Positions 1 to 5,539 of a stretch of DNA of 9,317 bases are shown here, piece after piece. Every line of letters begins with the position of its first letter. The first letter of the stretch is position 1. Source of the stretch: Solirubrobacterales bacterium 70-9 (GTDB lineage: Bacteria > Actinomycetota > Thermoleophilia > Solirubrobacterales > 70-9); assembly GCA_001898095.1 (NCBI GenBank), contig MKSH01000092.1, positions 1 to 9,317 on the forward strand. The letters run 5' to 3'. The notes below the pieces were generated by a model. It worked only from the letters and a program-made list of their open reading frames with translations. It was not told the origin of the DNA and did no database searches. The translations under genes were made by a program, and so were the position numbers.

Positions 1-337
1 CCGACGACTCGCGGATCGCCGGCACCGCGCTCGCGATGCCCGCGTTGTTCAGCAGGACGTCGACGCGGCCGAGCTCCTCCTTGGCGGTGACCGCGAGGTG
101 CTCGCAGGCGCCGGCGTCGGTGACGTCGGTGCCGACCGCGATCGCCCGCCGCCCCAGTGCCTCGACCGCGCGCGCCGTGTCGGCCAGCGCGTCGACCCGC
201 CGCGCCCCGAGCGCGACGTCGGCCCCGGCCCGCGCCAGCGCCGTCGCGGCGGCGACGCCGAGGCCCGAGGAGGCGCCGGTGACGATCGCCACCTTGCCGT
301 CGAGGCGGAAGGGGTCTGCGGGGTCCGGGCTCGCGAT
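1..337 (-). CDS. Short-chain dehydrogenase/reductase (SDR), N-terminal part, cut by window edge
   Basis: This is the N-terminal ~112 residues of a classical SDR oxidoreductase, an NAD(P)-dependent Rossmann-fold enzyme; the substrate cannot be told. I translated the minus strand by hand. The protein opens with DPFRLDGKVAIVTGASSGLG, which carries the TGxxxGxG dinucleotide-binding loop. A GTDVTD segment follows (the Asp-Val that contacts the adenine ring), then VDVLLNNAGIA (the NNAG motif). The catalytic Ser-Tyr-Lys lies beyond the left edge. The start is uncertain. The frame is open back to a TAG at 349-347, yet holds no ATG, GTG or TTG before the conserved RLDGK segment. I place the start at an ATC (337-335), which lies 6 nt after a TAGGGT -10-like hexamer. 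A GTG at 292-290 is the first ordinary start codon but would remove the first beta-strand lead-in. The gene diverges from the HAD gene. Family call is firm; the start is not. Confidence 0.85.
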   Translation of the reverse strand, partial: MASPDPADPFRLDGKVAIVTGASSGLGVAAATALARAGADVALGARRVDALADTARAVEALGRRAIAVGTDVTDAGACEHLAVTAKEELGRVDVLLNNAGIASAVPAIRESS

Positions 338-365
338 CCGGCAACCCTACTGTTGAATAGGCGGC

Positions 366-1019
366 GTGGGGGCGGAGCTCGTGATCTTCGATTGCGACGG
401 GGTGCTGGTCGACAGCGACCGCATCTCGCTGCGCATCCAGGCCGAGCGGATCACCGCTCTCGGGCTGCCGACCACCTACGAGGACTGCGTCCGGGAATTC
501 CTCGGGATCGGGATGCCGGCGACGCTGCGGGGGATCGAGGAGCGGCTCGGCAGGCCGCTGCCGGAGGGCTGGGAGGGAGAGCTCGAGGCCGCCGTCCGCG
601 ATGCCTTCCGGCGCGAACTGGAGCCGGTGCCGGGGATCGTCGAGGCGCTCGACCAGATCCCCCTGCGGACCTGCATCGCCTCCAGCGGCAGCCACGAGAA
701 GATGACGCTGACGCTGGGCCTGACCGGCCTCTACGAGCGCTTCGCGGGCCGCATCTTCTCCGCCGAGGAGGTCGAGCGCGGCAAGCCCGACCCCGACATC
801 TTCTTCTACGCGGCGGAACGGATGGGAGCCATCCCGGAGCGCTGCGTGGTGGTCGAGGACAGCCCCTGGGGCGTCGCCGCCGCCGTCGCCGCGGGGATGT
901 CGGCCTTCGGCTACGCCGCCGACGCCGAGCCGCGCGCGGCCACCGCCCTCGGCGACGCCGGAGCGATCGTCTTCACCGAGATGGCGGCGCTGCCGCGGCT
1001 GCTCGCCGACGCCGCCTAG
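366..1019 (+). CDS. HAD-superfamily phosphatase (beta-phosphoglucomutase/phosphatase-like, subfamily IA)
   Basis: A complete 217-residue HAD hydrolase with a GTG start and TAG stop. All four core motifs are visible. Motif I is DCDGVLVDS (nucleophile Asp9, acid/base Asp11). Motif II is the IASSGS segment around Ser106-107. Motif III is Lys140 in RGKPDPD. Motif IV is VVEDSPWGV with Glu164 and Asp165. Residues about 17-88 form the helical C1 cap typical of the beta-phosphoglucomutase/phosphoglycolate phosphatase branch. Such enzymes are Mg2+-dependent cytosolic phosphatases or phosphomutases acting on small phosphorylated metabolites; the exact substrate cannot be read from the sequence. No strong Shine-Dalgarno precedes the start, but starting later would cut into the first beta-strand (ELVIFDCD). 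The gene is convergent with the pilus cluster, appears to be a single-gene unit, and is followed by the 24-bp inverted repeat at 1058-1117. Confidence 0.93.
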   Translation: MGAELVIFDCDGVLVDSDRISLRIQAERITALGLPTTYEDCVREFLGIGMPATLRGIEERLGRPLPEGWEGELEAAVRDAFRRELEPVPGIVEALDQIPLRTCIASSGSHEKMTLTLGLTGLYERFAGRIFSAEEVERGKPDPDIFFYAAERMGAIPERCVVVEDSPWGVAAAVAAGMSAFGYAADAEPRAATALGDAGAIVFTEMAALPRLLADAA

Positions 1020-1057
1020 ACGGCCGACTCTACGGCCCGGGGAAGGGACCGGTAAGG

Positions 1058-1117
1058 GACCCGGCCCTCTCGTAGGCGGTCCGGGCAGGCTGTGACCGCC
1101 TACGAGAGGGCCGGGTC
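1058..1117. terminator. Perfect 24-bp inverted repeat, candidate bidirectional terminator
   Basis: The left arm (1058-1081, beginning GACCCGGCCCTCTCG) and right arm (1094-1117) are exact reverse complements around a 12-nt loop (1082-1093). It starts 39 nt after the HAD stop, between two convergent genes, which suits a terminator working in either direction. There is no T-tract on either side, so it is not a textbook Rho-independent terminator. It could instead be a strong-hairpin terminator, an mRNA 3'-end stabiliser, or a copy of a dispersed palindromic repeat. The palindrome itself is certain; the role is inferred. Confidence 0.6.
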
Positions 1118-1161
1118 ACGGGGAGAGGGCGAGGGTGCGGTTCCCGTGCGGGTCCCGGCGG

Positions 1162-1382
1162 GGAGTCGTCGCAGGGATGGTGCGATCTCCGGGAAGGCGT
1201 GCGGAACTCCACGTTCCCTGATGAGACGTCACACCTGTCCCATCGGTCAGCGCCTTGCTGTGGAGAGAAACCGTCCCAATAAGGCGGTAAGGCTCCACGG
1301 CGGGGCCTGGAGCCCCGTCGCGTCGCCTCGGAGGCGGCGTCTCCGTCACGTCTCTCCCCCCAGGGAGAGGTCGCGAAGCGAC
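1162..1382. other. Stem-loop array in convergent intergenic region; possible structured RNA
   Basis: This stretch carries no credible gene but many helices. (a) 1162-1190: GGAG/CTCC outer pair and TCGCA/TGCGA inner stem with a 7-nt loop. (b) 1260-1298: GTGGAG/CTCCAC, a symmetric 4x4 internal loop, then ACCG/CGGT with an 11-nt loop. (c) 1301-1317: CGGGGC/GCCCCG with a 5-nt loop. (d) 1321-1339: 8 pairs including one G-U, 3-nt loop. (e) 1352-1369: CTCTCCC/GGGAGAG, 4-nt loop. (f) 1370-1382: GTCGC/GCGAC, 3-nt loop. Elements b-f are nearly contiguous. The strand is unknown because helices read similarly on both strands. GC-rich DNA yields chance hairpins, so this is a candidate only. I recognise no known RNA family in it. 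Confidence 0.4.
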
Positions 1383-1487
1383 CCGTCACGGGGGCGTGGC
1401 GTCACTCCCCGCAGGCGCACCGACCCCGCGCACTTCCTGCCGAAAGCCTCACGTCCCGGGCCGCAGGGGCCCCGAAGCCCAGCATCC
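1383..1487. other. Gene-free stretch downstream of pilD with one hairpin
   Basis: This fills the space between the stem-loop array and the pilD stop. The only structure I see is GGGCC (1458-1462), a 5-nt loop, then GGCCC (1468-1472), which begins 16 nt past the pilD stop on the minus strand. It has no T-tract. It may help end the pilD transcript, but the evidence is weak. I see no gene here. Confidence 0.3.
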
Positions 1488-2234
1488 CTACCCCAGATAC
1501 AGATCCACCAGGTGATGGCCGGCCAACAACCCGACCACGCCCCCCAGTGCCAGAAAAGGCCCGAAGGGAATCGTCATCTTGCGCGCCTGCGTACCTTGCG
1601 ACGCGATCAGGGCGATCCCCACGATGCTGCCCGCCAGCAGCCCGGCAAGAATCGCCGGGGCGACGGCGCGGCCGAGGAACAGGCCCATCGTCGCGACCAG
1701 CTTGGCGTCGCCGAGGCCCATTCCGCGCGGGGCCGCGAGGACGATGAGGAAGAAGAGGGCGCCTGCGGCGGCGCCCGCGATCAGGCGCTCGGGAACGCCT
1801 CCCGGGTCGGTCGGGATCGCGATCGCGAGGCAGATCACCGCGCCCGCGATCAGGGCCTTGTTGGGGATGATCCGCCGCTCCAGGTCGGTGAGGGTGATCA
1901 CCGCGAGCATGGCCACGAAGACGAGGCCGATGACCGCTTCGGCGGCGTCGTGGCGGTAGACGATCACGGTCGCCGCGTAGAGGACGCCGACCGTGAGCTC
2001 GGTCAGCGGGTAGCGCGGTGAGATCGGCTCACCGCAGCACCGGGCCTTGCCGCGGAGGAGCAGCCAGGAGACGACCGGGATGTTGTCGCGGGCACCGATC
2101 TGGGCGCCGCAGTGGGGGCACTGGGAGCGCTCGAGGCCGAACGGCATCCCACGCGGCAGGCGATACGCCACCGCGGTGGCGAAGCTGCCGACGGCGAGCC
2201 CTCCCAAGAACGCGATGATCGCGACGCCGACCAC
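1488..2234 (-). CDS. pilD: Prepilin peptidase / N-methyltransferase (PilD, A24 family)
   Basis: A polytopic membrane aspartyl protease of 248 residues that removes the leader of type IV prepilins on the cytoplasmic side and methylates the new N-terminal Phe. The N-terminal GGLAVGSFATAVAYRLPRG stretch is typical of the methyltransferase part (DiS_P_DiS domain). CPHCG (Cys39, Cys42) is the first half of its zinc motif. The second half is contracted to adjacent Cys66-Cys67 (ARCCGEPIS) in place of the usual CxxC. Catalytic aspartates are Asp117 in TDLERRIIPN and Asp176 in the GLGDAKL (GxGD) motif. About seven hydrophobic segments run through the protein. The start is GTG at 2234-2232. An in-frame TAG lies four codons upstream, and later starts would cut the first membrane segment. 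No clear Shine-Dalgarno is present. It lies 34 nt after the secreted-protein gene, so it is probably co-transcribed and last in the cluster. Its substrate is likely the nearby prepilin. Confidence 0.95.
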   Translation of the reverse strand: MVGVAIIAFLGGLAVGSFATAVAYRLPRGMPFGLERSQCPHCGAQIGARDNIPVVSWLLLRGKARCCGEPISPRYPLTELTVGVLYAATVIVYRHDAAEAVIGLVFVAMLAVITLTDLERRIIPNKALIAGAVICLAIAIPTDPGGVPERLIAGAAAGALFFLIVLAAPRGMGLGDAKLVATMGLFLGRAVAPAILAGLLAGSIVGIALIASQGTQARKMTIPFGPFLALGGVVGLLAGHHLVDLYLG

Positions 2235-2268
2235 GGCCGAGTTCTATCCGAACCAGTCGGCGGCCCGA

Positions 2269-3477
2269 CTAGGCGCCGGACGGCGGGACGACGATGAAGC
2301 TGCGCTTGACCGGCTTGCGTTCGACGTTGCCCGCCGTGTCGGTGGCGCGGATCGAGACGGTGTGGTGGCCGAGCTTCAGGTGCTTGATCTTGAACGGGGA
2401 AGCGCAGGGCTTCCACTTCGCCTTGTCGACCTTGCACTTGAAGGTGGTGCCGGGCGGATCTTCGGTGATGTCGGTGAAGCGGAAGACCGCCTTGCGTTTG
2501 CGGGTCTTCACCCCGGGGGCCATCGTGATCCGGGTGCGAGGGGCGAGCGAGTCCTCGGTGTAGGTCACCGGGTCCGAGCAGCCCGAGTGCCGGGCGCCGA
2601 TCGCGACCGCGGAGAAGGTCGTTGCCGAGTTCTTCGTCACCGACACCTGGAAGCCGGCGGAGAGCTGCGCCGGCGTGCCCTTGGCGACGGGCGTCCCGCT
2701 GCAGTTCCCGCTCGCGTAGACGCTGACGGCGTTGGCTCCGGGGGAGCTTCCGGCGACCGACGGGGTGGCGCTGTTCGCGCGTTCGCCGGGGATCAGGTGG
2801 AGCGTCGGGGCGGCAGGCTTGGGGCCCGCCGGATTGCCTTCGCCCACTGAACCGCCGGAGGACGACTTGCCACTGGACGAGCTGCCGCTTGAGGATGATC
2901 CGCCCGAAGAACCTTCACTCGTCCCTCCACCGCCGGTTTCACCTTTGCCGGCTTCGCCTCCGCCCCCACCGGCCGGGGGCGGGAAGTTCCCCTCCCAGTA
3001 GGTAAGTTCGTTCGAGCAACCTGATTCTTCGTGTGAAGCGCTGACCTGTTTGGCCGAGAAGGTGGTCACGGAGTCGGCGGCGACCGGGACGGGGATACCG
3101 ACCCCCTCGAGCGCTTCCGCCGTCCCGTGGGACACCACCGGCCCGGAGCAGTCTGACGATTCGAAGATCTGGATTTCGTAGCCGGGGTACAGGGTCGGGT
3201 TTTCGACGGCGCGGGTGGTGAGACTCAACTGGGCGCCGAAGAACGGCGCCACTTTGTTAGTGGCTTCTTCTTTCGGTTCGGCTTCACCGAGAATCGAGGG
3301 AAGCGTGAGGTGCGCCGCCGCCGCTTCGCTGGAGGGCGGGTCGGTGGTCACAAGGCGAGGCGTGATGGTTTTCGCCACCGCCGACGCACTGCCGACGAGA
3401 ACTATCGCAACCGGCACCACACACGCCAAGAGGCGGGCCACCAGGGCCCGCCTCTTGGGGATGCGTACTGCCGTCAT
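2269..3477 (-). CDS. Secreted repeat protein with Ser/Gly linker and C-terminal Ig-like domain, pilus-cluster associated
   Basis: A 402-residue exported protein of unknown function. A signal peptide covers residues 1-35: basic RIPKRR, a hydrophobic core, then a likely cut after AVA35. Two homologous units follow at about residues 96-163 and 248-309. They share the pattern CSGxPVxxGT, then TTFSA, then SGCSxxxTY, each with two Cys (110/154 and 259/300) that may form one disulfide. The units are separated by a low-complexity Gly/Ser linker (about 165-215). Residues about 311-396 form an Ig-like domain with FKCKVDKAKWKPCASPF and HHTVSIRATDTAGN, a type frequent in exported actinobacterial proteins. 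It begins 21 nt after the pilin stop and precedes pilD by 34 nt, which suggests a surface or pilus-linked role such as an adhesin or accessory subunit. That role is inferred. It has no type III prepilin cleavage site, no LPxTG and no C-terminal anchor. The ATG start keeps the basic n-region; no Shine-Dalgarno is visible, so translation may depend on coupling to the pilin. Confidence 0.88.
   Translation of the reverse strand: MTAVRIPKRRALVARLLACVVPVAIVLVGSASAVAKTITPRLVTTDPPSSEAAAAHLTLPSILGEAEPKEEATNKVAPFFGAQLSLTTRAVENPTLYPGYEIQIFESSDCSGPVVSHGTAEALEGVGIPVPVAADSVTTFSAKQVSASHEESGCSNELTYWEGNFPPPAGGGGGEAGKGETGGGGTSEGSSGGSSSSGSSSSGKSSSGGSVGEGNPAGPKPAAPTLHLIPGERANSATPSVAGSSPGANAVSVYASGNCSGTPVAKGTPAQLSAGFQVSVTKNSATTFSAVAIGARHSGCSDPVTYTEDSLAPRTRITMAPGVKTRKRKAVFRFTDITEDPPGTTFKCKVDKAKWKPCASPFKIKHLKLGHHTVSIRATDTAGNVERKPVKRSFIVVPPSGA
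3426..3458 (-). promoter_or_regulatory. 14-bp perfect hairpin inside the start of the secreted-protein gene
   Basis: The arms CCAAGAGGCGGGCC (3426-3439) and GGCCCGCCTCTTGG (3445-3458) are exact reverse complements with a 5-nt loop. In the minus-strand mRNA the hairpin spans nucleotides 20-52 of the secreted-protein reading frame, encoding part of the signal-peptide n- and h-region. Its position about 40 nt past the pilin stop would suit a 3'-end stabiliser or attenuator that favours pilin mRNA over the downstream genes. There is no T-tract. The palindrome is certain; the function is inferred. Confidence 0.5.
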
Positions 3478-3498
3478 GCTGCTAGCTGAGGTTCAGGC

Positions 3499-4023
3499 CT
3501 AACCCTTTTCCCAGCTACCCACGCCTTCGCTGTTCACATTTGAACATCCGCCTGCGTTGCCGTTGGTAGGCACGACGCAGGGGAAGCTCATGGTCCCGCT
3601 GGCATTGATGATCTTGAACACGTTGCCAGTAGAAGAGATCGATTCGATCGTGTATCCGGTGCCGTTCGTACCCGTGGTCGCAATGCCTTCTTCAATTCCA
3701 TGCTGATGTTCGCCGCTCGTCACCGCGAGAGAGCCCGCCTTGATAGTCGGCTCAATTTTGTGCAGTTCGGCCTCGGTAGCCCCTTCGTAGGAGCCGCCGT
3801 GTTCGGTGGCGTAGGTCTCGATCGCCACCTGAGCCGAGTGAGCGTTCTCCTTGGCCTTCGAGTCGCCGGCCTTGTCGCGCTGGTTGAAGAAGGCGGGAAG
3901 GGCGATGGCGGCGAGGATGCCGAGGATGAGCATGACGACGAGAAGCTCGATCAGCGTGAAGCCGGCCTCCCTGTCGCCACTGAGCCGGGCACCGAGGCGG
4001 GCCCGGAGATTCTGGATAAACAT
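3499..4023 (-). CDS. pilA: Type IV prepilin (type IVa-like, PilA-like)
   Basis: A 174-residue prepilin, the pilus fibre subunit. A 21-residue basic leader ends in Gly21, followed by FTLIELLVVMLILGILAAIALPAFF. This is a class III leader with cleavage between Gly21 and Phe22, methylatable Phe+1 and Glu+5 (Glu26). The hydrophobic N-terminal helix anchors the subunit in the membrane and then in the fibre core. The C-terminal half is a Gly/Thr/Ser-rich globular part with Cys149 and Cys160, likely a D-region disulfide loop. The leader is longer than the 6-10 residues usual in proteobacterial type IVa pilins. The ATG start is fixed by an AGGAGGT six nucleotides upstream (4030-4036), the best ribosome site in the window. 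A terminator and long leader separate it from pilC, so it probably has its own promoter and high expression. It could be the major pilin; a minor pilin is not excluded. Codon third positions look less GC-rich than in pilB or pilT. Confidence 0.95.
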   Translation of the reverse strand: MFIQNLRARLGARLSGDREAGFTLIELLVVMLILGILAAIALPAFFNQRDKAGDSKAKENAHSAQVAIETYATEHGGSYEGATEAELHKIEPTIKAGSLAVTSGEHQHGIEEGIATTGTNGTGYTIESISSTGNVFKIINASGTMSFPCVVPTNGNAGGCSNVNSEGVGSWEKG

Positions 4024-4029
4024 ATAGGT

Positions 4030-4036
4030 ACCTCCT
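4030..4036 (-). promoter_or_regulatory. Strong Shine-Dalgarno of the prepilin gene
   Basis: The minus strand reads AGGAGGT, then six nucleotides, then ATG at 4023-4021. This is a near-ideal ribosome-binding site and fixes the prepilin start. Most neighbouring genes have weak or overlapping sites, which supports strong pilin translation. Confidence 0.85.
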
Positions 4037-4225
4037 AGTGCTACCTATCGTTTGCCAGGCCCCGTCGCGTGATGCCACGGTGTCGTATGCCTCTTGCACC
4101 AAGGCACTGGCTGGATAATTACCAGGTGGTCATCGGCAAGTTTTGGCGCGCCTTTAGTACCGACACTTGGCCAGAATTCGAGCTCCACTTTTGGGTGTGG
4201 GCCAACCGAAAAGTGATGATTAACC
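4037..4225 (-). promoter_or_regulatory. Prepilin upstream region: candidate promoter and inverted repeat
   Basis: This AT-richer stretch lies between the pilC terminator and the prepilin ribosome site, so the prepilin promoter should be here. One possible sigma70-type pair is TTGCCG (4139-4134) and TATCCA (4117-4112) with a 16-nt spacer, overlapping TAATTAT. The match is only moderate. Upstream of it lies an inverted repeat, CACTTTT/AAAAGTG (4186-4192 and 4209-4215, 16 nt apart), a possible operator or small hairpin. If that promoter is real, the transcript would carry a 5' leader of roughly 80 nt. Short reading frames here do not resemble genes. Confidence 0.35.
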
Positions 4226-4252
4226 AAAGAAAAACGCGGTTCTCCACACCGC
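4226..4252 (-). terminator. Rho-independent terminator after pilC
   Basis: On the minus strand GCGGT (4252-4248), a 7-nt loop and ACCGC (4240-4236) form a short GC-rich stem, followed at once by GTTTTTCTTT (4235-4226). It lies about 45 nt past the pilC stop. This is the only hairpin plus T-tract I found in the window. It should end or attenuate the motor-gene operon ahead of the prepilin gene. Confidence 0.75.
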
Positions 4253-4297
4253 CCGTCAAACGCCACACGGACAGACGTCCAGGAGCTACGAAGCGCG

Positions 4298-5539
4298 CTA
4301 GCGGATGTGTTCGTAGATGGAGAACATCGGCAAGTACATCGAGATCACGATGAACCCCACCATGCCGCCGACGAAGACGATCATCACCGGCTCCAGGAGC
4401 GCCGTCAGGGCCTTCACCTTGGCGTCCACCTCGGCCTCGTAGAAGTCGGCGACTTTGGAGAGCATTTTGTCGAGCTGGCCGGTTTCCTCGCCCACCGCGA
4501 TCATGTGGCCGACCATCGGTGGGAAGATGTCGGCCTCGGCGATCGGTGCCGCGATCGTGCCGCCGCGCTTCACCGACGCGTAGACCTCGTCCATCGCTTC
4601 CTCGACCACGACGTTGCCCGCCGTTTCGCCGGTCAGCTTGATCGCCTGCAGCATCGGCACGCCCGCGGAGACCGAGCCGGAGAAGGTCCGCGACCAGCGG
4701 GCCAGGGCGACCTTCTGCACGATGTCGCCGATCTTCGCCGGCAGCTTCAGCGTGAAGCGGTCCCAGGCGCGGTGGCCGCGTTCGGTCTTCTTCCACTTGA
4801 AGAAGAGGAAGACCGCGAGGACGAGCCCCGGGATGATCAGGTACCAGTAGCCGGTCAGCGCGTTCGAGAGGCTGACGCAGAACTGGGTCGGCCCCGGCAG
4901 CCCGGCCGCTTCGGCCGGGTTTTCTTCGGCGAGTTCTTTGAAGATGTTGGCGAACACCGGGATCACGAAGGCGACGATCGCGACCAGCACCACGGTCGCG
5001 AAACCGAAGATCAGCGCCGGGTACATCAGCGCTGATTTCACCTCGCGACGCAGCGCGTCGGCTTTCTCCACTTGGTAGGCGATCCGGTCCATCGCCTCGT
5101 CGAGGCGCCCCGATTGCTCGCCCGAGCGCACCATCGCCCGGTAGAGGCGGTCGAAGATCTTCGGATAGCGGCTCATCGCCTGCTCCAGCGAGCTGCCCGC
5201 CTCGACGTCCTGGCGGATCCCCCCGGCCGCCTCCCGCAGCAGGTCGTCGTTGGTCTGATCCTCCAGCGTCTGCAGCGTCCGCAGCATCGGCATACCCGAG
5301 GCGTTCAGGGTCGCGAACTGGCGCGAGAAGATCGCCAGCTCGCGCATGTCCACCCCGCGCCAGCGCTTGAACAGATCCTCGATGTTGAAGGGGTTGGACT
5401 TCTCGCTGACGTCGAGGACGATCAGCCCGCGCTGGCGCAGCTGCTCGCTGACCGCCGACTTCGATTCCGCCTGCATCTCCCCGCTCGAGGTGAGCCCGGC
5501 AAGGTCCATCGCCTTGAAGGAGAAGGTGTTGGCGCTCAT
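4298..5539 (-). CDS. pilC: Type IV pilus inner-membrane platform protein PilC (GspF family)
   Basis: The polytopic inner-membrane core protein that couples PilB and PilT ATPase movement to pilin insertion and removal. It has 413 residues, close to the family norm of about 400. Two T2SF (GspF) domains are visible, at about residues 70-190 and 272-394. Each has an alpha-helical cytoplasmic part followed by hydrophobic segments. The repeated signatures are FSRQFATLNASGMPMLRTL with SGEQSGRLDEAM in the first half, and WSRTFSGSVSAGVPMLQAI with GEETGQLDKML in the second. Membrane stretches are ALIFGFATVVLVAIVAFVIP, the YWYLIIPGLVLAVFLFF segment and the C-terminal MIVFVGGMVGFIVISMYLP. The ATG start overlaps the pilT stop as ATGA, so translation is probably coupled. 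It is the last gene of the motor operon, before the terminator at 4226-4252. Confidence 0.97.
   Translation of the reverse strand: MSANTFSFKAMDLAGLTSSGEMQAESKSAVSEQLRQRGLIVLDVSEKSNPFNIEDLFKRWRGVDMRELAIFSRQFATLNASGMPMLRTLQTLEDQTNDDLLREAAGGIRQDVEAGSSLEQAMSRYPKIFDRLYRAMVRSGEQSGRLDEAMDRIAYQVEKADALRREVKSALMYPALIFGFATVVLVAIVAFVIPVFANIFKELAEENPAEAAGLPGPTQFCVSLSNALTGYWYLIIPGLVLAVFLFFKWKKTERGHRAWDRFTLKLPAKIGDIVQKVALARWSRTFSGSVSAGVPMLQAIKLTGETAGNVVVEEAMDEVYASVKRGGTIAAPIAEADIFPPMVGHMIAVGEETGQLDKMLSKVADFYEAEVDAKVKALTALLEPVMIVFVGGMVGFIVISMYLPMFSIYEHIR

Noticed and set aside
98..1075. A 325-residue plus-strand frame over the SDR and HAD genes
   Set aside because: It shadows two genes with clear family motifs in other frames. 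Its product is Arg/Gly low complexity with no domain.
1200..1300. Possible mobile-element end in the convergent gap
   Set aside because: The text around 1217-1245 gave a vague impression of a transposon edge, but I found no transposase fragment, paired terminal repeats or target duplication.
1030..1389. Minus-strand small frames (119 and 77 residues) in the convergent gap
   Set aside because: They run through the 24-bp palindrome or the hairpin run, have biased composition without domains, and lack a ribosome site.
1058..1400. Known structured RNAs (RNase P, tmRNA, SRP RNA, riboswitches) or a CRISPR array
   Set aside because: None of the conserved cores I know for these families was found, and the hairpins differ from one another, so they are not direct repeats with spacers.
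1092..2021. A 309-residue plus-strand frame through the intergenic region and antisense to pilD
   Set aside because: More than half of it is antisense to PilD. The rest is Arg/Pro-rich and covers palindromes, which is not protein-like.
2830..2995. Low-complexity run as a possible DNA tandem repeat
   Set aside because: It encodes the Ser/Gly linker of the secreted protein with varied codons, so it is protein-level low complexity and not an exact tandem array.
4045..4266. A 73-residue minus-strand frame in the prepilin leader
   Set aside because: It spans the pilC terminator and the likely promoter, has no clear Shine-Dalgarno, and resembles no known protein.
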